A stretch of 64,000 bases of DNA. Source: Aplysia californica. Taxonomy: Eukaryota; Mollusca; Gastropoda; Aplysiida; Aplysiidae. How positions within the stretch are numbered: position 1 is the stretch's first letter; each line of letters starts with the position of its first letter. The DNA lies in the NCBI RefSeq assembly GCF_000002075.1, contig NW_004797314.1:1432736-1496735 (forward strand). The letters are read 5' to 3'. Below are positions 1-11,464 of the stretch, piece after piece. The position numbers and the translations under genes were made by a program. The notes under the pieces are model-generated. The model worked only from the letters and a program-made list of their open reading frames with translations. It ran no database searches and was not told where the DNA came from.

Positions 1-960
1 ATAAAGACTGTCATTGTCATATCATTTTCAAGTGCTTTCACTTTAAACAAAGCTAGTAGGGGCCTACTTGTGCTGAACATGCTTTACATTGACGCCGTGG
101 TATCTTAACTTATGCGCCTAAATTGCTATTTGAGTTAATGGATTAAAATAATACAGCATTAGGGATTCAACGGTAACTTTTGGAACAGCTGTGACCATCA
201 CGGACGATGCTGGGTAGGCAAGTGTAGTAGTGTTCAATTAGCCTATTTTATCGAACGTTAACGCCGTATGGCTGGCTGCTATATATTTTGGTCAATGCCT
301 TGACTGGGCGTATATTATAATTCTCGGACAAAGTTCAGTTCTCTTCTCTGATCATTCTCCCCGCCCCACATTTGCGCTCTGCAATTTCAGAGCAACATAA
401 TCGGAAGTAAAAGATGCAGTATAGGTCTAGTACACTTGTCGAAAGTCTAGTGTGTATACGTATAGGTGCAAGCGTCGCTGTCTTTAGGCTACTATATAGT
501 ATGTTGGGAAAACAAGGGAGGGTAGGGTATATAGTTGCAGTGTTACATTATTAATTTCAGCTTGCATGAGTCAAGTCGAGACTTCACATCGACTAGCCTA
601 TATTACATAGCCTATGGGTTGATGTGCAGTCAAGCGGTGCAAGTGTGTCAAAGTCAACGCAATGTGTTATAATTTAAAACTATCACAATATAAGGGCTTT
701 CGTCTGTGATTGTGAGGGTGAGTGCTATATATTGTGATTTTGTCTTTATTGTCAAAGATCCCTCACTTGTCCTCCTCCTCTGTTCCTGACAGTTGTCACC
801 AACGTGACAACCTGTTACATGTAGCCTATTATTAATTTATCACAGTATGGGTGCTGCATGTGCTTTGGTGAGACAAAACAACGTCGTCTGTACCATGTTA
901 TAGACCAACGGAACATTAGATCTAGGCTAACAATTATTTATTTAAATTACACCGCTCGTT

Positions 961-961
<1 letters not shown>

Positions 962-1038
<77 letters not shown>

Positions 1039-1056
1039 CGCGCGCGCGTGTGTGTC
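962..1056. repeat. (GT)n-(GC)n-(GT)n microsatellite
   Basis: About 35 GT units run into nine CG units (1031-1048) and four more GT units. Alternating purine-pyrimidine sequence of this length is a classic Z-DNA former. It lies about 660 bp upstream of the proposed THNSL2 TATA box. Confidence 0.95.
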
Positions 1057-1515
1057 TTTTGTTTGTCTTTTATAAGGGGGGGGGGGTAAATCTACATTTA
1101 GGTGCAGTGTTATAAGTAGCCTAGGTGCATGTGCAGGAGGAGCTGAATGAGGCACCAGAGCTGTGGTTGTTCCGTGAGAGGAACGGTGAAATGACAGAGA
1201 GTAGGCAAACAACACTTTGTATCAGTTGGATTTCGCAAAGAAACGGATTCAAGTGGAATAAAGTAAAGTGTGCATAATCAGCATCTTTAAAAATAAATCC
1301 GAGTCTGGCCCGTTCAGAATCTATAGTAAATGTTGCATGTCATTGAAAGTAATGATATTGGATTTTCAGGCCCAGTAGCCGCATTTGTGGGCCCTCTCTT
1401 GCCTGCTTTTGAGCGGTTTAAAATTGTTCCTGAGTCAACTGACCTCGGAGAAGTGCGTTCAAAGTTCACGGCCCCTGTCCTGTGAATCACCACCAGCCAT
1501 AGGCGAGGAGTAGAG

Positions 1516-1517
1516 GG

Positions 1518-1567
<50 letters not shown>
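1516..1567. repeat. (GA)n-(GACA)n microsatellite
   Basis: A GA run passes into about nine GACA units, about 150 bp upstream of the proposed THNSL2 TATA box. Confidence 0.9.
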
Positions 1568-1713
1568 TAACTGGGCTTTAGCCTAACCCTGAGTGTTTCC
1601 ATTCTCAACAGGGAAGATTACATTCTCAAGAGTGAAGGTTGATGTCATAACAGGAAACAGGTCAGTATCGCCCTGGAAAGACATGGACTGGTCTCGCCCT
1701 CTCTCCTGGAGAA

Positions 1714-1825
1714 TATAAAGGCCTGTAGAAAACTGTGCGATATCAGTGCAGTGATTGATAACAGGCCGTGGCCTTCTGAATCCTGTGGGTCTGTTCTCCC
1801 GCCATATTTTATAGCCTACGTTATT
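1714..1825 (+). promoter_or_regulatory. Probable THNSL2 core promoter and non-coding first exon
   Basis: A TATAAA box lies at 1714-1719. An initiator-like TCAGT lies at 1743-1747, so its A at 1745 is 31 bp downstream, the standard TATA-to-start spacing. The following 81 bases have no ATG and end at a consensus donor (ATT|GTAAGT, exon end 1825). Splicing to the acceptor at 2524 would give a short 5' UTR of 1745-1825 plus 2525-2548 with no upstream ATG. This is inferred from signals only. Confidence 0.5.
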
Positions 1826-2035
1826 GTAAGTAAATGATAAGTGTATGTGAGTATGAAATCCTCATAGCATGTATGTTGGTAGTCTTTTCACAATATGAAC
1901 GTGTTAAAAAAACCAGTGTCATTGATAGGGTATCCTTTTCATATGGCTTCGTTTTGAAAACCTTGACATTGCATATCGTATGCAAAAAAATCAGGCAAGA
2001 ATTAATTAAGACTAGAAATATATATATATATATAT

Positions 2036-2061
2036 GATTTTCGACCACTTTTCACCATAAC

Positions 2062-2150
<89 letters not shown>

Positions 2151-2179
2151 GATTTTCGACCACTTTTCACCATAACCAC
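2036..2179. repeat. AT microsatellite flanked by a 29-bp direct duplication
   Basis: The block GATTTTCGACCACTTTTCAC plus nine more bases occurs at 2036-2064 and again, identical, at 2151-2179. Each copy is preceded by an AT run, and 2065-2150 between them is almost pure AT. It lies in the THNSL2 first intron. Confidence 0.95.
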
Positions 2180-2548
2180 TTTCTTATTCAAAGCTCAAGT
2201 TAGCAACATCGATGCATCAAAAGAAGTGGCAGCTGCTGCAATATTCACAACCAAATAATGCTCTTGAATAAAAATGAAAGTATAATTATAATAGTGATGT
2301 TTGTTAATTTATTTGATTTCAGACAATTGTATCTGTCTCTTGCCCACAGTGTGGTGTGTATCTCAAAATTACCCCACTTGTGATATCTCTTTTTTGAAAG
2401 TTTGTAATCCCCCCTCATCCCTTCATGAATGTTTTTTTTCTTAAAATATGATAGGCCTTTGTGTATTCCTTTATTGGCTTTATGTTTTGCTGTTGAACTT
2501 GAACTTTATTTTGTTGCTCCACAGAGCTGACAGAGGTATTTGCTGACC

Positions 2549-5500
2549 ATGAAGTACCGAAGCACTCGTGGGGATGTGAAAGGTGTTTCCTTTAAGGATC
2601 TCCTCCTCTCTGGATATGCAAGCGACGGCGGCATGTTGTTGCCTGAGAGTTTTCCTCAAGTGTCCACCGAGTCACTGAGAAGCTGGGCCGGACTCACATA
2701 CGAGCAACTTGCTTATGAGGTGATCTCTTTATTCATCACTGAGGAGGACATTCCAGCAGATGATCTCAAAGGTAGATCTGAACTCAGGTTTTGATTATCA
2801 TCATCATCATTGCCTTTCTCACCCTGCACCATGATATGCCATGGACAAAACTTTCCACCTTTCTCTATCATGGGCAGGCCTCTTGATGTTATTCCATGTC
2901 TTTCCACTTTCCTGTGTATATTAATTTCTGTGATTCCCTCCCAGAATACAATACTTGTTCCCCCGAGCTGAGCTGCTTCTGTCCAGACTGTATCCAGTGT
3001 GTTTTGCTTTTACTCCTAGTATGTGCAGCCTTTATTTCTTCATCTCTTGGACTACTAGAGAACTCTTTCCTACTTCATACAAGGTGCGAACATCCCACAA
3101 TGCAATCCTGAGAGACTTGTTTGACAGAGAAGGTTTCGGGTGAGGAGAGTCTTTCAGGCTCTGTCCACTGTCCTTCATTGTTCCTGCTGGTGTAGAAGCT
3201 CCTACTCCCAAGATCGAAAAATAAAAAGCCGTGTTTGTCCGTGTTTCTGTAATTGACTGTTTTTACTGGGTCGGGTAGTTGACCCTCCGCAAACTGGCAT
3301 TTTTCGGGCGACCAGACCTATGCACCTTTAGTCGCCTCTTACTACACGCAGTATCATGGCAGGTGTATTCTTTGCTTCCCCATAGTAAAACTATGGGGCC
3401 CCCCCACATGCAGAGGTGTCAGGTTTTGAAAGTAATCTTTTATTGTTACCTGGAGATCTCAACCCACCTTTTTTATAATCTTGGAATTGATCCAGTGACC
3501 TCAGAGATGCAAGTTTCGCTCTTGACCTCAGGGCCACTGATGTTAGTAATCTTATATTAGCCTATTACAGTAAAATCTTTTTAGACTGTCCCTTATAATA
3601 CTGCAAATATGACTTACAACAAGTTCAGTAAAATCGTTTCCCTTGACACTGGGCTGTCAGAATTATTTAGCGGAGGCAGAGGACAACATTAGAGCCCCGT
3701 TATACTGCCAGCCCCACTATATAATATTAAATATTACCGATTATGAGATATATATATATATAGAGAGAGATTTTTAGTCAGAACACAATCTACTGTTACT
3801 ATTGTATTTTTGTAAACACTCAGAGCTTGTGATCTTTAATCGGGGTTGAGGGTTATATATATATAAATGTCATATATTATCATTACTAGATCTATAATTA
3901 TTATGGCCTACTATTATTATTGCTATTATTATTATTGTTATTATTATTACCATTAACTCCATGCTCGTCCCAAGGTTGGCAACAATGTTTGACTGTATTT
4001 CTATAATACTAATACCCTCTCACCATTCCTCTGTTATCTTCAGGTGTGCTACAGAGAGCCTTCTCCACGTTCACAGTTCCTGATGTTGTCCCCTTGACTC
4101 ATCTGGCTGATGGTCTGACAGTTGTGGAGTTGTACCATGGCCGGAGCCTTGCCTTCAAGGACTTAGCCATGAGCTGCATGGGCCAGTTCTACAACTATTT
4201 CCTCAGCAAGTCAAAGCAGCACATGAATCTAGTTGTCTGTGAGTACAATTTTAAGGTCATTCTAAGTGGGTAAACTGTAAACCCTTTCACAACGGTATGT
4301 TGAATGTGTTTGATACTAAGGAAAGAAAAAAAAATGTGATAGCATAGTGGAAGTATCAAATTTAGCATCTTTTAGGGATTGAAAGTGTGCCAAAGGGGAG
4401 AAAAATGAGGCTAAGGCTTGGAGTACTGTTATGGTTTATAGTGTGGTATTTTGTATAAGTTTATCCTGAAGCATTTTACAAGATACACAACCTCCATGTG
4501 GTATTTGTTTCAGAATTAAAGCATGCAGAGAACAAGCTCAGAGTTGGGTAAAGACATTTTTTTAATGTCAGTCTTTGTGCATGTATAACATAGATGTACA
4601 GTCCATGCTGGCTTTAAGCACGGTCGTCGGGAGAAAGCTTAAAAGTGTGCTTAAAGCCAAAGCGTGCTTGAGTGCAAAGTAGGCATAATCCCGAGGTTTT
4701 CATACATGTAGAAAATTTCCCGTGCTATTTCCCTTTGTTTGTAAGTAGGCCTATAGCGGTCACGCAAAAGTGTGCACTGTTATTTAGACACCCGCCATGG
4801 TAGTTTTTGTTCCCTTGTTTGTTTTTGTTTTGTGGTCGAATGGGAAATGAAAACTTAATTTAGACGGCCAGTCACCATACAGCACATTAGGTCTACACAC
4901 TGCCTGTGCGTACCACTGCCCTCTGTGCCACTCATACCACCGCCTTCATCCCACCTCGAGCATGATACACAATCAGGATTAATGGATAGCGAGGGTCAAA
5001 GGTGAAATCGCAGTCAGCCTCCCTTTCTCGTCTCCCCGATTCTCTTTGTATTTTTTTTTTGGTCGTGTGTAGCTTTGCCCTAGGCCTAGGCTAGATCCCA
5101 TGTCCGCGCGCATGGCTGTGTGCATCTGCCTTCCTCTCCGCCCGTGTGAGTGTGTGTGTCCATCACTTGCGTTCTTTGTGTTTCTCTTGACACACTCCAC
5201 TGCTGCGGTGTAGACTGTGTTCGAACTTCGATGGGTCATCATGAAAATATTGACTGTCTTGTAAATGAAGCGTGCTTGAAGCCGAAGTTACCATGCTTAA
5301 AGGCGTGTAATTTATATAGCAAAAATTCGGTAAGAGCCGTTTAGCGTGCTTGAGTCCGAAACGTGCTTTAAGCCGGCGTGCTTAAAGCCGGCATGGACTG
5401 TATTTAATTTATTCATTTGTACCTTACCAGCTGGTTGAAGTGAAGAGAAAGAGAGGCTTTCATGTGTCTGCATGTGTGTGTGTGTGTGTGCGGGCGCGAG

Positions 5501-8500
5501 CAGGCGTGCACATGCGCATGTGTGTGTGTGTGCTTGTGTGTCTGTGTGTGTCTGTATGTGCATGCATGTGTGCATGTTTGTGTACATGGTTGTGTTTGTG
5601 TGTACATTGAGTTAATTTGAGAGAAAATTATAGAATGAGTAAGCGAAAGTATGAGAGTAGATGGAGGCCTATGTGAATGTAAGATTTTTATGGGTGGGGA
5701 AATATGCATGCACATGATACAGTTTTTAAGAAAGGAAGGAAGAAGAAGACAAACAGGTGGATATGGAAACAAAGAAGGACAGTAAAGTAAAGAAATAGAG
5801 ACATCTTTTCCTTTGTTTTGTAGTTGTTATTCAGCAGCCTTTGTGCAAGTAGCCCAATGCCATCCATTCGAACCTGATCTAAAGGGCACATAACACTATC
5901 ATTTGTATAAAAATTCACTTCCCATTTCCTCCCTTGCATATTCTTTAGCTTACAAAAACACAGTATAAAACAGCCCCCTGTCTAAGACGGCCACTATTCT
6001 CCTCCACAACGGGTGGCCATCTTAGAGTAGACAGTTTCAATTGTACTTATCTTGTTTTATGAACATTCCTGTGGTACAGGCACCTCGGGAGACACTGGTA
6101 GTTCAGCCATTGAGGCAGTGCGAGGCATGAGCCAGGTGGACATTATGGTAATTCTGCCTCGTGATCGCTGCACCGTCATACAGGAGCGACAGATGACCAC
6201 AGTTTTGGACAGCAATGTTCACGTCTACAGAGGTAGATGCTTTTTTATTTGTTATTCTAGCAGAATGTAAGAAGAAACCCTTCATACTATGAGTGGAGTA
6301 GTTGTGTCATAATCGAGTTTGATAAATTTGTATGAATAGATATAAGTGGGAGAACTGTAGAGATGTAGGTTTCATGCAGTTTCCTGGTAAGCAGTGCTAA
6401 AGACAACGCAGTAGTCTTTCTTGCATCTGATTTCATATTGCTTATATTTTCTATTTTGTGTTCAAAATAATGGCTTTTAATATTTTCCAGCCATCCCTAT
6501 GTATAATACAGAATCTTCCAAATTTTAGTTGTGATGCCCATTTGAAGATTTTCTTTTTGTGCAGCAGCACTGTGACTTTGCAGCACAAAATATAATTCTG
6601 CTTGGTAAAAGTCAAAGGCAAATATATCAACTCTTGCAAATAAAAGTTCTAGAGAATTGATTTTTTAAATGGTTTTGAATGTGATTTATTTTTAACTGTG
6701 GATTTTTTTATACAGGCATCTTCTGTCCGGATACAGAATACAAATCAAAAGGGATGGGTGTAAAATTTGATAGCAAAAATGAGCGTCTATAATTGTGTTC
6801 TGTTGTTTCCTTTTCTCTGTTCAGCTGATGGAAGTTCTGATGACATTGACATAGTTGTGAGGAAGCTATTTGCAGACACGTCTTTTGTAAGCACCAATAA
6901 TCTTGGCTCTCCCAGCTCTCTCAACTTTGCTCGGATCCTGATACAGCTTGTGCACTTCTTTTATACCTATTTGAAAGTGAGTTCCCTTAACAATAAAGTG
7001 TTGAAATAATAACCAGCCGTTTTTGTTTCATAATTTACTCTTCAGATAAAAATGTTATGCTTTACAGTATATTTCTGCTTCCAGTACGTTTTACAATTGC
7101 TTTCCTGTATGTAAACGTATACAATAGTTTTTCTTCAATAGGGCCTAATGATCACTTTGAGTAAAATTAAAATCAAGGTAAAATTTGTCTCCTATGTCTG
7201 TTGCTGTTGTGTAGCCAATTATTGAGTCTTGTTTTGTTTTTTTTGTTCAGTTGTGCACTTTTGTAGACAAGCCAGTAATTGAGTATTATTTTTTTATTTT
7301 TTCAGTTGTGCCCTTCAGCAGACAAAGAGGTTGAATTGATCCTCCCGACAGGTGGTGGTGGGAATGTGACAGGTCAGCTCTCACCCTCAATGATACTTGG
7401 GAGTATATCCTCTTCAAAACATGCTTAGTTATTTATAGCTTAACCTGTAAAATTTGTAATAAGCCTGAAATTTGGAAGTTTAAAACAAAATTGCAGTTTC
7501 TCAATCTGGAGCTCCCCAGTTCGAGGTCATCTGGAATTGGCCCACAGGTGACTTTGCCAGTTTGTATTTTTGTCAACTTTTAAAACGATATAGCTTCCTC
7601 CGCTATCCCACATTTCTTCACTGCTTTGCGTTCTCCTTTCCTCCCTTAACTCATTCGCTACGTATTATTTTCGGCTTGTGGACGAATTCTTTTCGGGAGG
7701 GCGAAATGAGATGATGACTAGTGCGCAGTTCGCAGGTCTTTGGGGCCATAAATTCAAATAAATATCAACATATTATATACCAACATTTTCAGTATGGTTT
7801 GTAGAATACACCTGCATTATTTATTTGCGTATTTTTCAACGTTGGTTCCTGTAAGAGGCGATTATGCAACACAATTGTGATTGGATGCGGATAAAATTGG
7901 AAAAATAAAAAAATTTATAATCTCAGGTGAAACTAAAAAAACATGTTTGCACCTAGTCAAATGATACCTCAAAATAACCATAACTGTATATAGAACAGGA
8001 AAATATTGAAAAATGTGCAGTTATTTACATACATTCCATAATATTTGTACATTTGGATCATAACATCCGATATTGGAAAAAAATAATTTTTAAAATAATT
8101 TTGAAAAAGGATCACAAACTGAAAAAAATACGCGTAACTTATATGGAATTATTCAGAATTGCACTTGGAATAAACCTATACATGTCTTGAGTGGTACTTT
8201 TTGATTAATTTCACCCAAAAGTAGTGATTTTGGAGAGATAAAAATATTTTGACTATTTAGATCTAGGCCTAGATCTAGCACTCAAAAATATTGATTTCTC
8301 AATTACAGTGCACCGGCAATTTGCGTCCAATAGTATCAATATTATAAAGAAGAGTCCTACACTTCTTTAGTGAGCAAAATAATTATACATTTTGTTGTGT
8401 AAAAGTACTAAGACTGGTGTCTGGGCTATAAGTTGGGCTTCGCGATAAAACAAAGTCGAATAAACTACGAAATCATGTTTCAAAACTGAATCAAAACTTC

Positions 8501-10495
8501 CGATTTTCGGTGGAAACGCTTGACCCGGAAGTCAACATTATATTATGACCTTTATTTTAACATGGATAAGTGGATTGGAATAGAAACCAAGCTAAAATTG
8601 AACGTCGGTTCTCGAGCCGCCGGGGGCGGCTTAACGTACTGACGGCACTTGAGCCGCGCCGCCCTCCACGGCTCGGCGTAGCGAATGAGTTAAACACCCG
8701 CAAATGCGTTTTAATGTTGAGTGTGATAGTTAATAATAGTAAAATTCAGTGGTCTCTGCCTAAGAATCTGATCATTGAAAGACCCAAAAAAGCATGTTGA
8801 CAGGTGTTTTTCAAGGCTCTTACTGGATCATATGTTTTATGATGGAATATGACCCAATCATGAAACAGAGCCAATCACTACACTACAAAAAGGAAAAGAA
8901 GTAATATTCTGTAAAGACAGCCTTATGTAAGACTATCGAACACTTTGACCTCGTAAGAGGAATGAGTGATCGAACCAATTGAAAACCTTTCAGCGATTGA
9001 TCCTCTACGCAAAGCTCATGTGTGTGCGTAAGAAAAGAGCTGTTAAATTTTATGTCAGAGCTGTCTCTCTTTCTCTTTAGCTGGGACAATCACCAGGAAA
9101 ATGGGTCTTCCTGTGCGGTTTGTGTGTGCAGTGAACAAGAACAACATCTTGTCCCGGATCATGGACGATGGTCAGTGCGAGCTTGGCGAGGTTGAGGGCA
9201 CCCTGGCTCCTGCAATGGACATTCAGGTGAAAAATGAGTTGTCAGTAGGAAGTTTGATTCTCTCCTAAATTAATTGCTACTTTTGTAGTTTAAGATCATG
9301 TCTTTTCACCAACTCCGATTTGTTTTGATTCTGTTATCGTATTCTTTGGTTGACATGCTTTGCCAGATGAATTTGATTTCCTGGATAATTTGTACTGAGA
9401 GTAATAAGAAGAAAAGTTTCTGTTAATTTCTTTGATTTGACAGAGAAAAAGTCTATTCCTCTAGAACCCCCAAAAAATTATATTGTTAAAAATAGAGATT
9501 TTTAAAATGGTGCATGGAAATATATGAAACAGATAAACTTCCCTCCTACGTTAGAAAGATTTGTCATGGGTGTGTTTTTAGACAGCAAGTTAAAGTCTGA
9601 TTGAGAACACTGAATATATGGTCCATCAAGGCTAACTGTTTTCAGATATAGGTCATGCAGCTCCTGAGGGTTAAGTAATTTACCAAAGCTAGCTTGTACG
9701 GACTCGGTCAGGCATCCCCTGATTAAGATCCATAGACATTTTTTTACTTTAACTTGTTTTGTGGCTTCTTCTGTATTTTTAATATTTTATTTTTGCGTGG
9801 GTTAGTTGAAAAGAATTTCATTGCTGACTCTGTTTTTTGTCTTCCAGTTTGCCTACAACCTAGAGCGTGTGTGGTATTTATGCAGTGGTGAGGACGGAGA
9901 TGCCATTAAGAAAATCATGGCCCAAGTGGACAATAACCAAGTCAGGATTCCTGCCAATATTTTGAATGAGGTAAGTTTGACAAAAGGGCTGATTTTTTTT
10001 GCTTTTGAGATAGACTGAAGTGTAGATTTTTGCAGCGGTTGTTACAGCTATACTTTGAAAAAAATCTCAATACTTTTGGAAATAGTTTTGCTCAGAATGA
10101 TGTGCAGCTTTTTTAGTGGTTGTTACAGTATAAATACTTTTAAAAAAATCTCTGCATGTTTATCATTAGTTTTACTCTTTTGTGATTTCTTGTAATGAAG
10201 ACCATATTACTCACTTGTAATTTAGTTATTTCTGATGTAGCTGCAAGGTTTTAACAGATGGAATTTTGAAATGAGATTTCTCAGTAAAGTGTTTTAAATG
10301 AACCAATACATTTTAACTTATTTTGTAGTTTACCTATCAATGATTTCTCTGGTATATTTCGTGTATCCTCTCATCTTTTAGTGAGTGAATTATTAATTGC
10401 CTAAAAAAATAGTTACTTTCTAGTGAAAACAGAAACAAACTCTTTCTCTCTCTTTCTCTCTCTCTCTTTCTCTCTCTCTTTCTCACAGACACTAC

Positions 10496-10546
<51 letters not shown>

Positions 10547-11431
10547 ACACACACACACACACATGCACAGAGCAACCCCCCCCCCCCCCCCACGCCCGCA
10601 CACACATATAACAAAAACATCCAATGCATTCATGATGTAGATCCAAACACTTTCAATTTCAATGCTAGAAACAGAGCTTCATTTTTGAAAAATGCTTTGA
10701 ATAAATTTCAAAGAGCAGATCTACTTTCATTACTAAGTGAAGTTGTTCAAATTTTGTGTTTGTTTTTTTTCAACCTCAGATGAAATCCTTTGTGAAAGTG
10801 TACACCGTGTCTGGGGATGAAGAAATCAAGACAACGATCAGTCGCTGTTGGCGAGAGAATCAGTACAACATTTGTCCTCACACTGCTGTTGGAGTTTCTT
10901 ACTTTTACCAGAAGCTCTCAGATGGGTATGTCAGATCTTAAAAGCCAAGTAACATTCTATTTCTTTCTGACAGTAATTTTAGAAGTTCACTGGGCTATCC
11001 TTTGTGCTTTCTGTTATGATTTTTTTAAAATTTCATTTTTCAAATTTTTTTTTTCTCAACGAAGCTTCTGTGTTCCTAGAGTAATATAATTTTCCCTTCT
11101 TCTTTTTTTGACACATAACATAAAAAGTATTTTGGCTTTTCCAATTGCTCCAAACTTAACTGTAATCCTCCATCATACAACATCAAGTAAAGATGATGCA
11201 TTGAAACTACAGTCTTGCATGCACAACATAGTGGACATGCGCAAAGCAAACAAAGCAGTAGGTGATCAGAATTTCAGTCACAAGTTTTTTGTTAGGCCCT
11301 ATACATTCTTTGTATTTAAAACATGCGCATAGCTTAAACTATTTGTACATAGTGAAAAAATTGGTATCAGCAAGGGCAGCTCTAATTGAACAAGATGGCA
11401 GATTTCATTTATCAAAACAGTCATGATATGA

Positions 11432-11464
<33 letters not shown>

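Larger units (their letters stand above)
1..1713. other. Upstream region, no gene recognised
   Basis: No reading frame with protein-like composition is present; the two long frames at about 0.9-1.2 kb are translations of the GT/GC tract. The region holds that microsatellite, a short G run near 1080, a GACA microsatellite, and presumably THNSL2 control sequence. A gene may lie further upstream. Confidence 0.6.

Noticed and set aside
858-1215. Open frames on both strands with poly Val-Cys or Thr-His tracts
   Set aside because: They are translations of the GT/GC microsatellite; the same holds for frames over the GT/CA tracts near 5.4, 10.5, 23.5, 46.9, 55.4 and 56.7 kb.
3840-3900. AT-rich stretch considered as a promoter or origin
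   Set aside because: Only simple sequence within an intron; no further signal.
8570-8800. Plus-strand frame of 76 residues, Arg-rich
   Set aside because: It runs across the right end of the 1.05-kb TTAA element into host intron, so it is not a conserved gene or a transposase.
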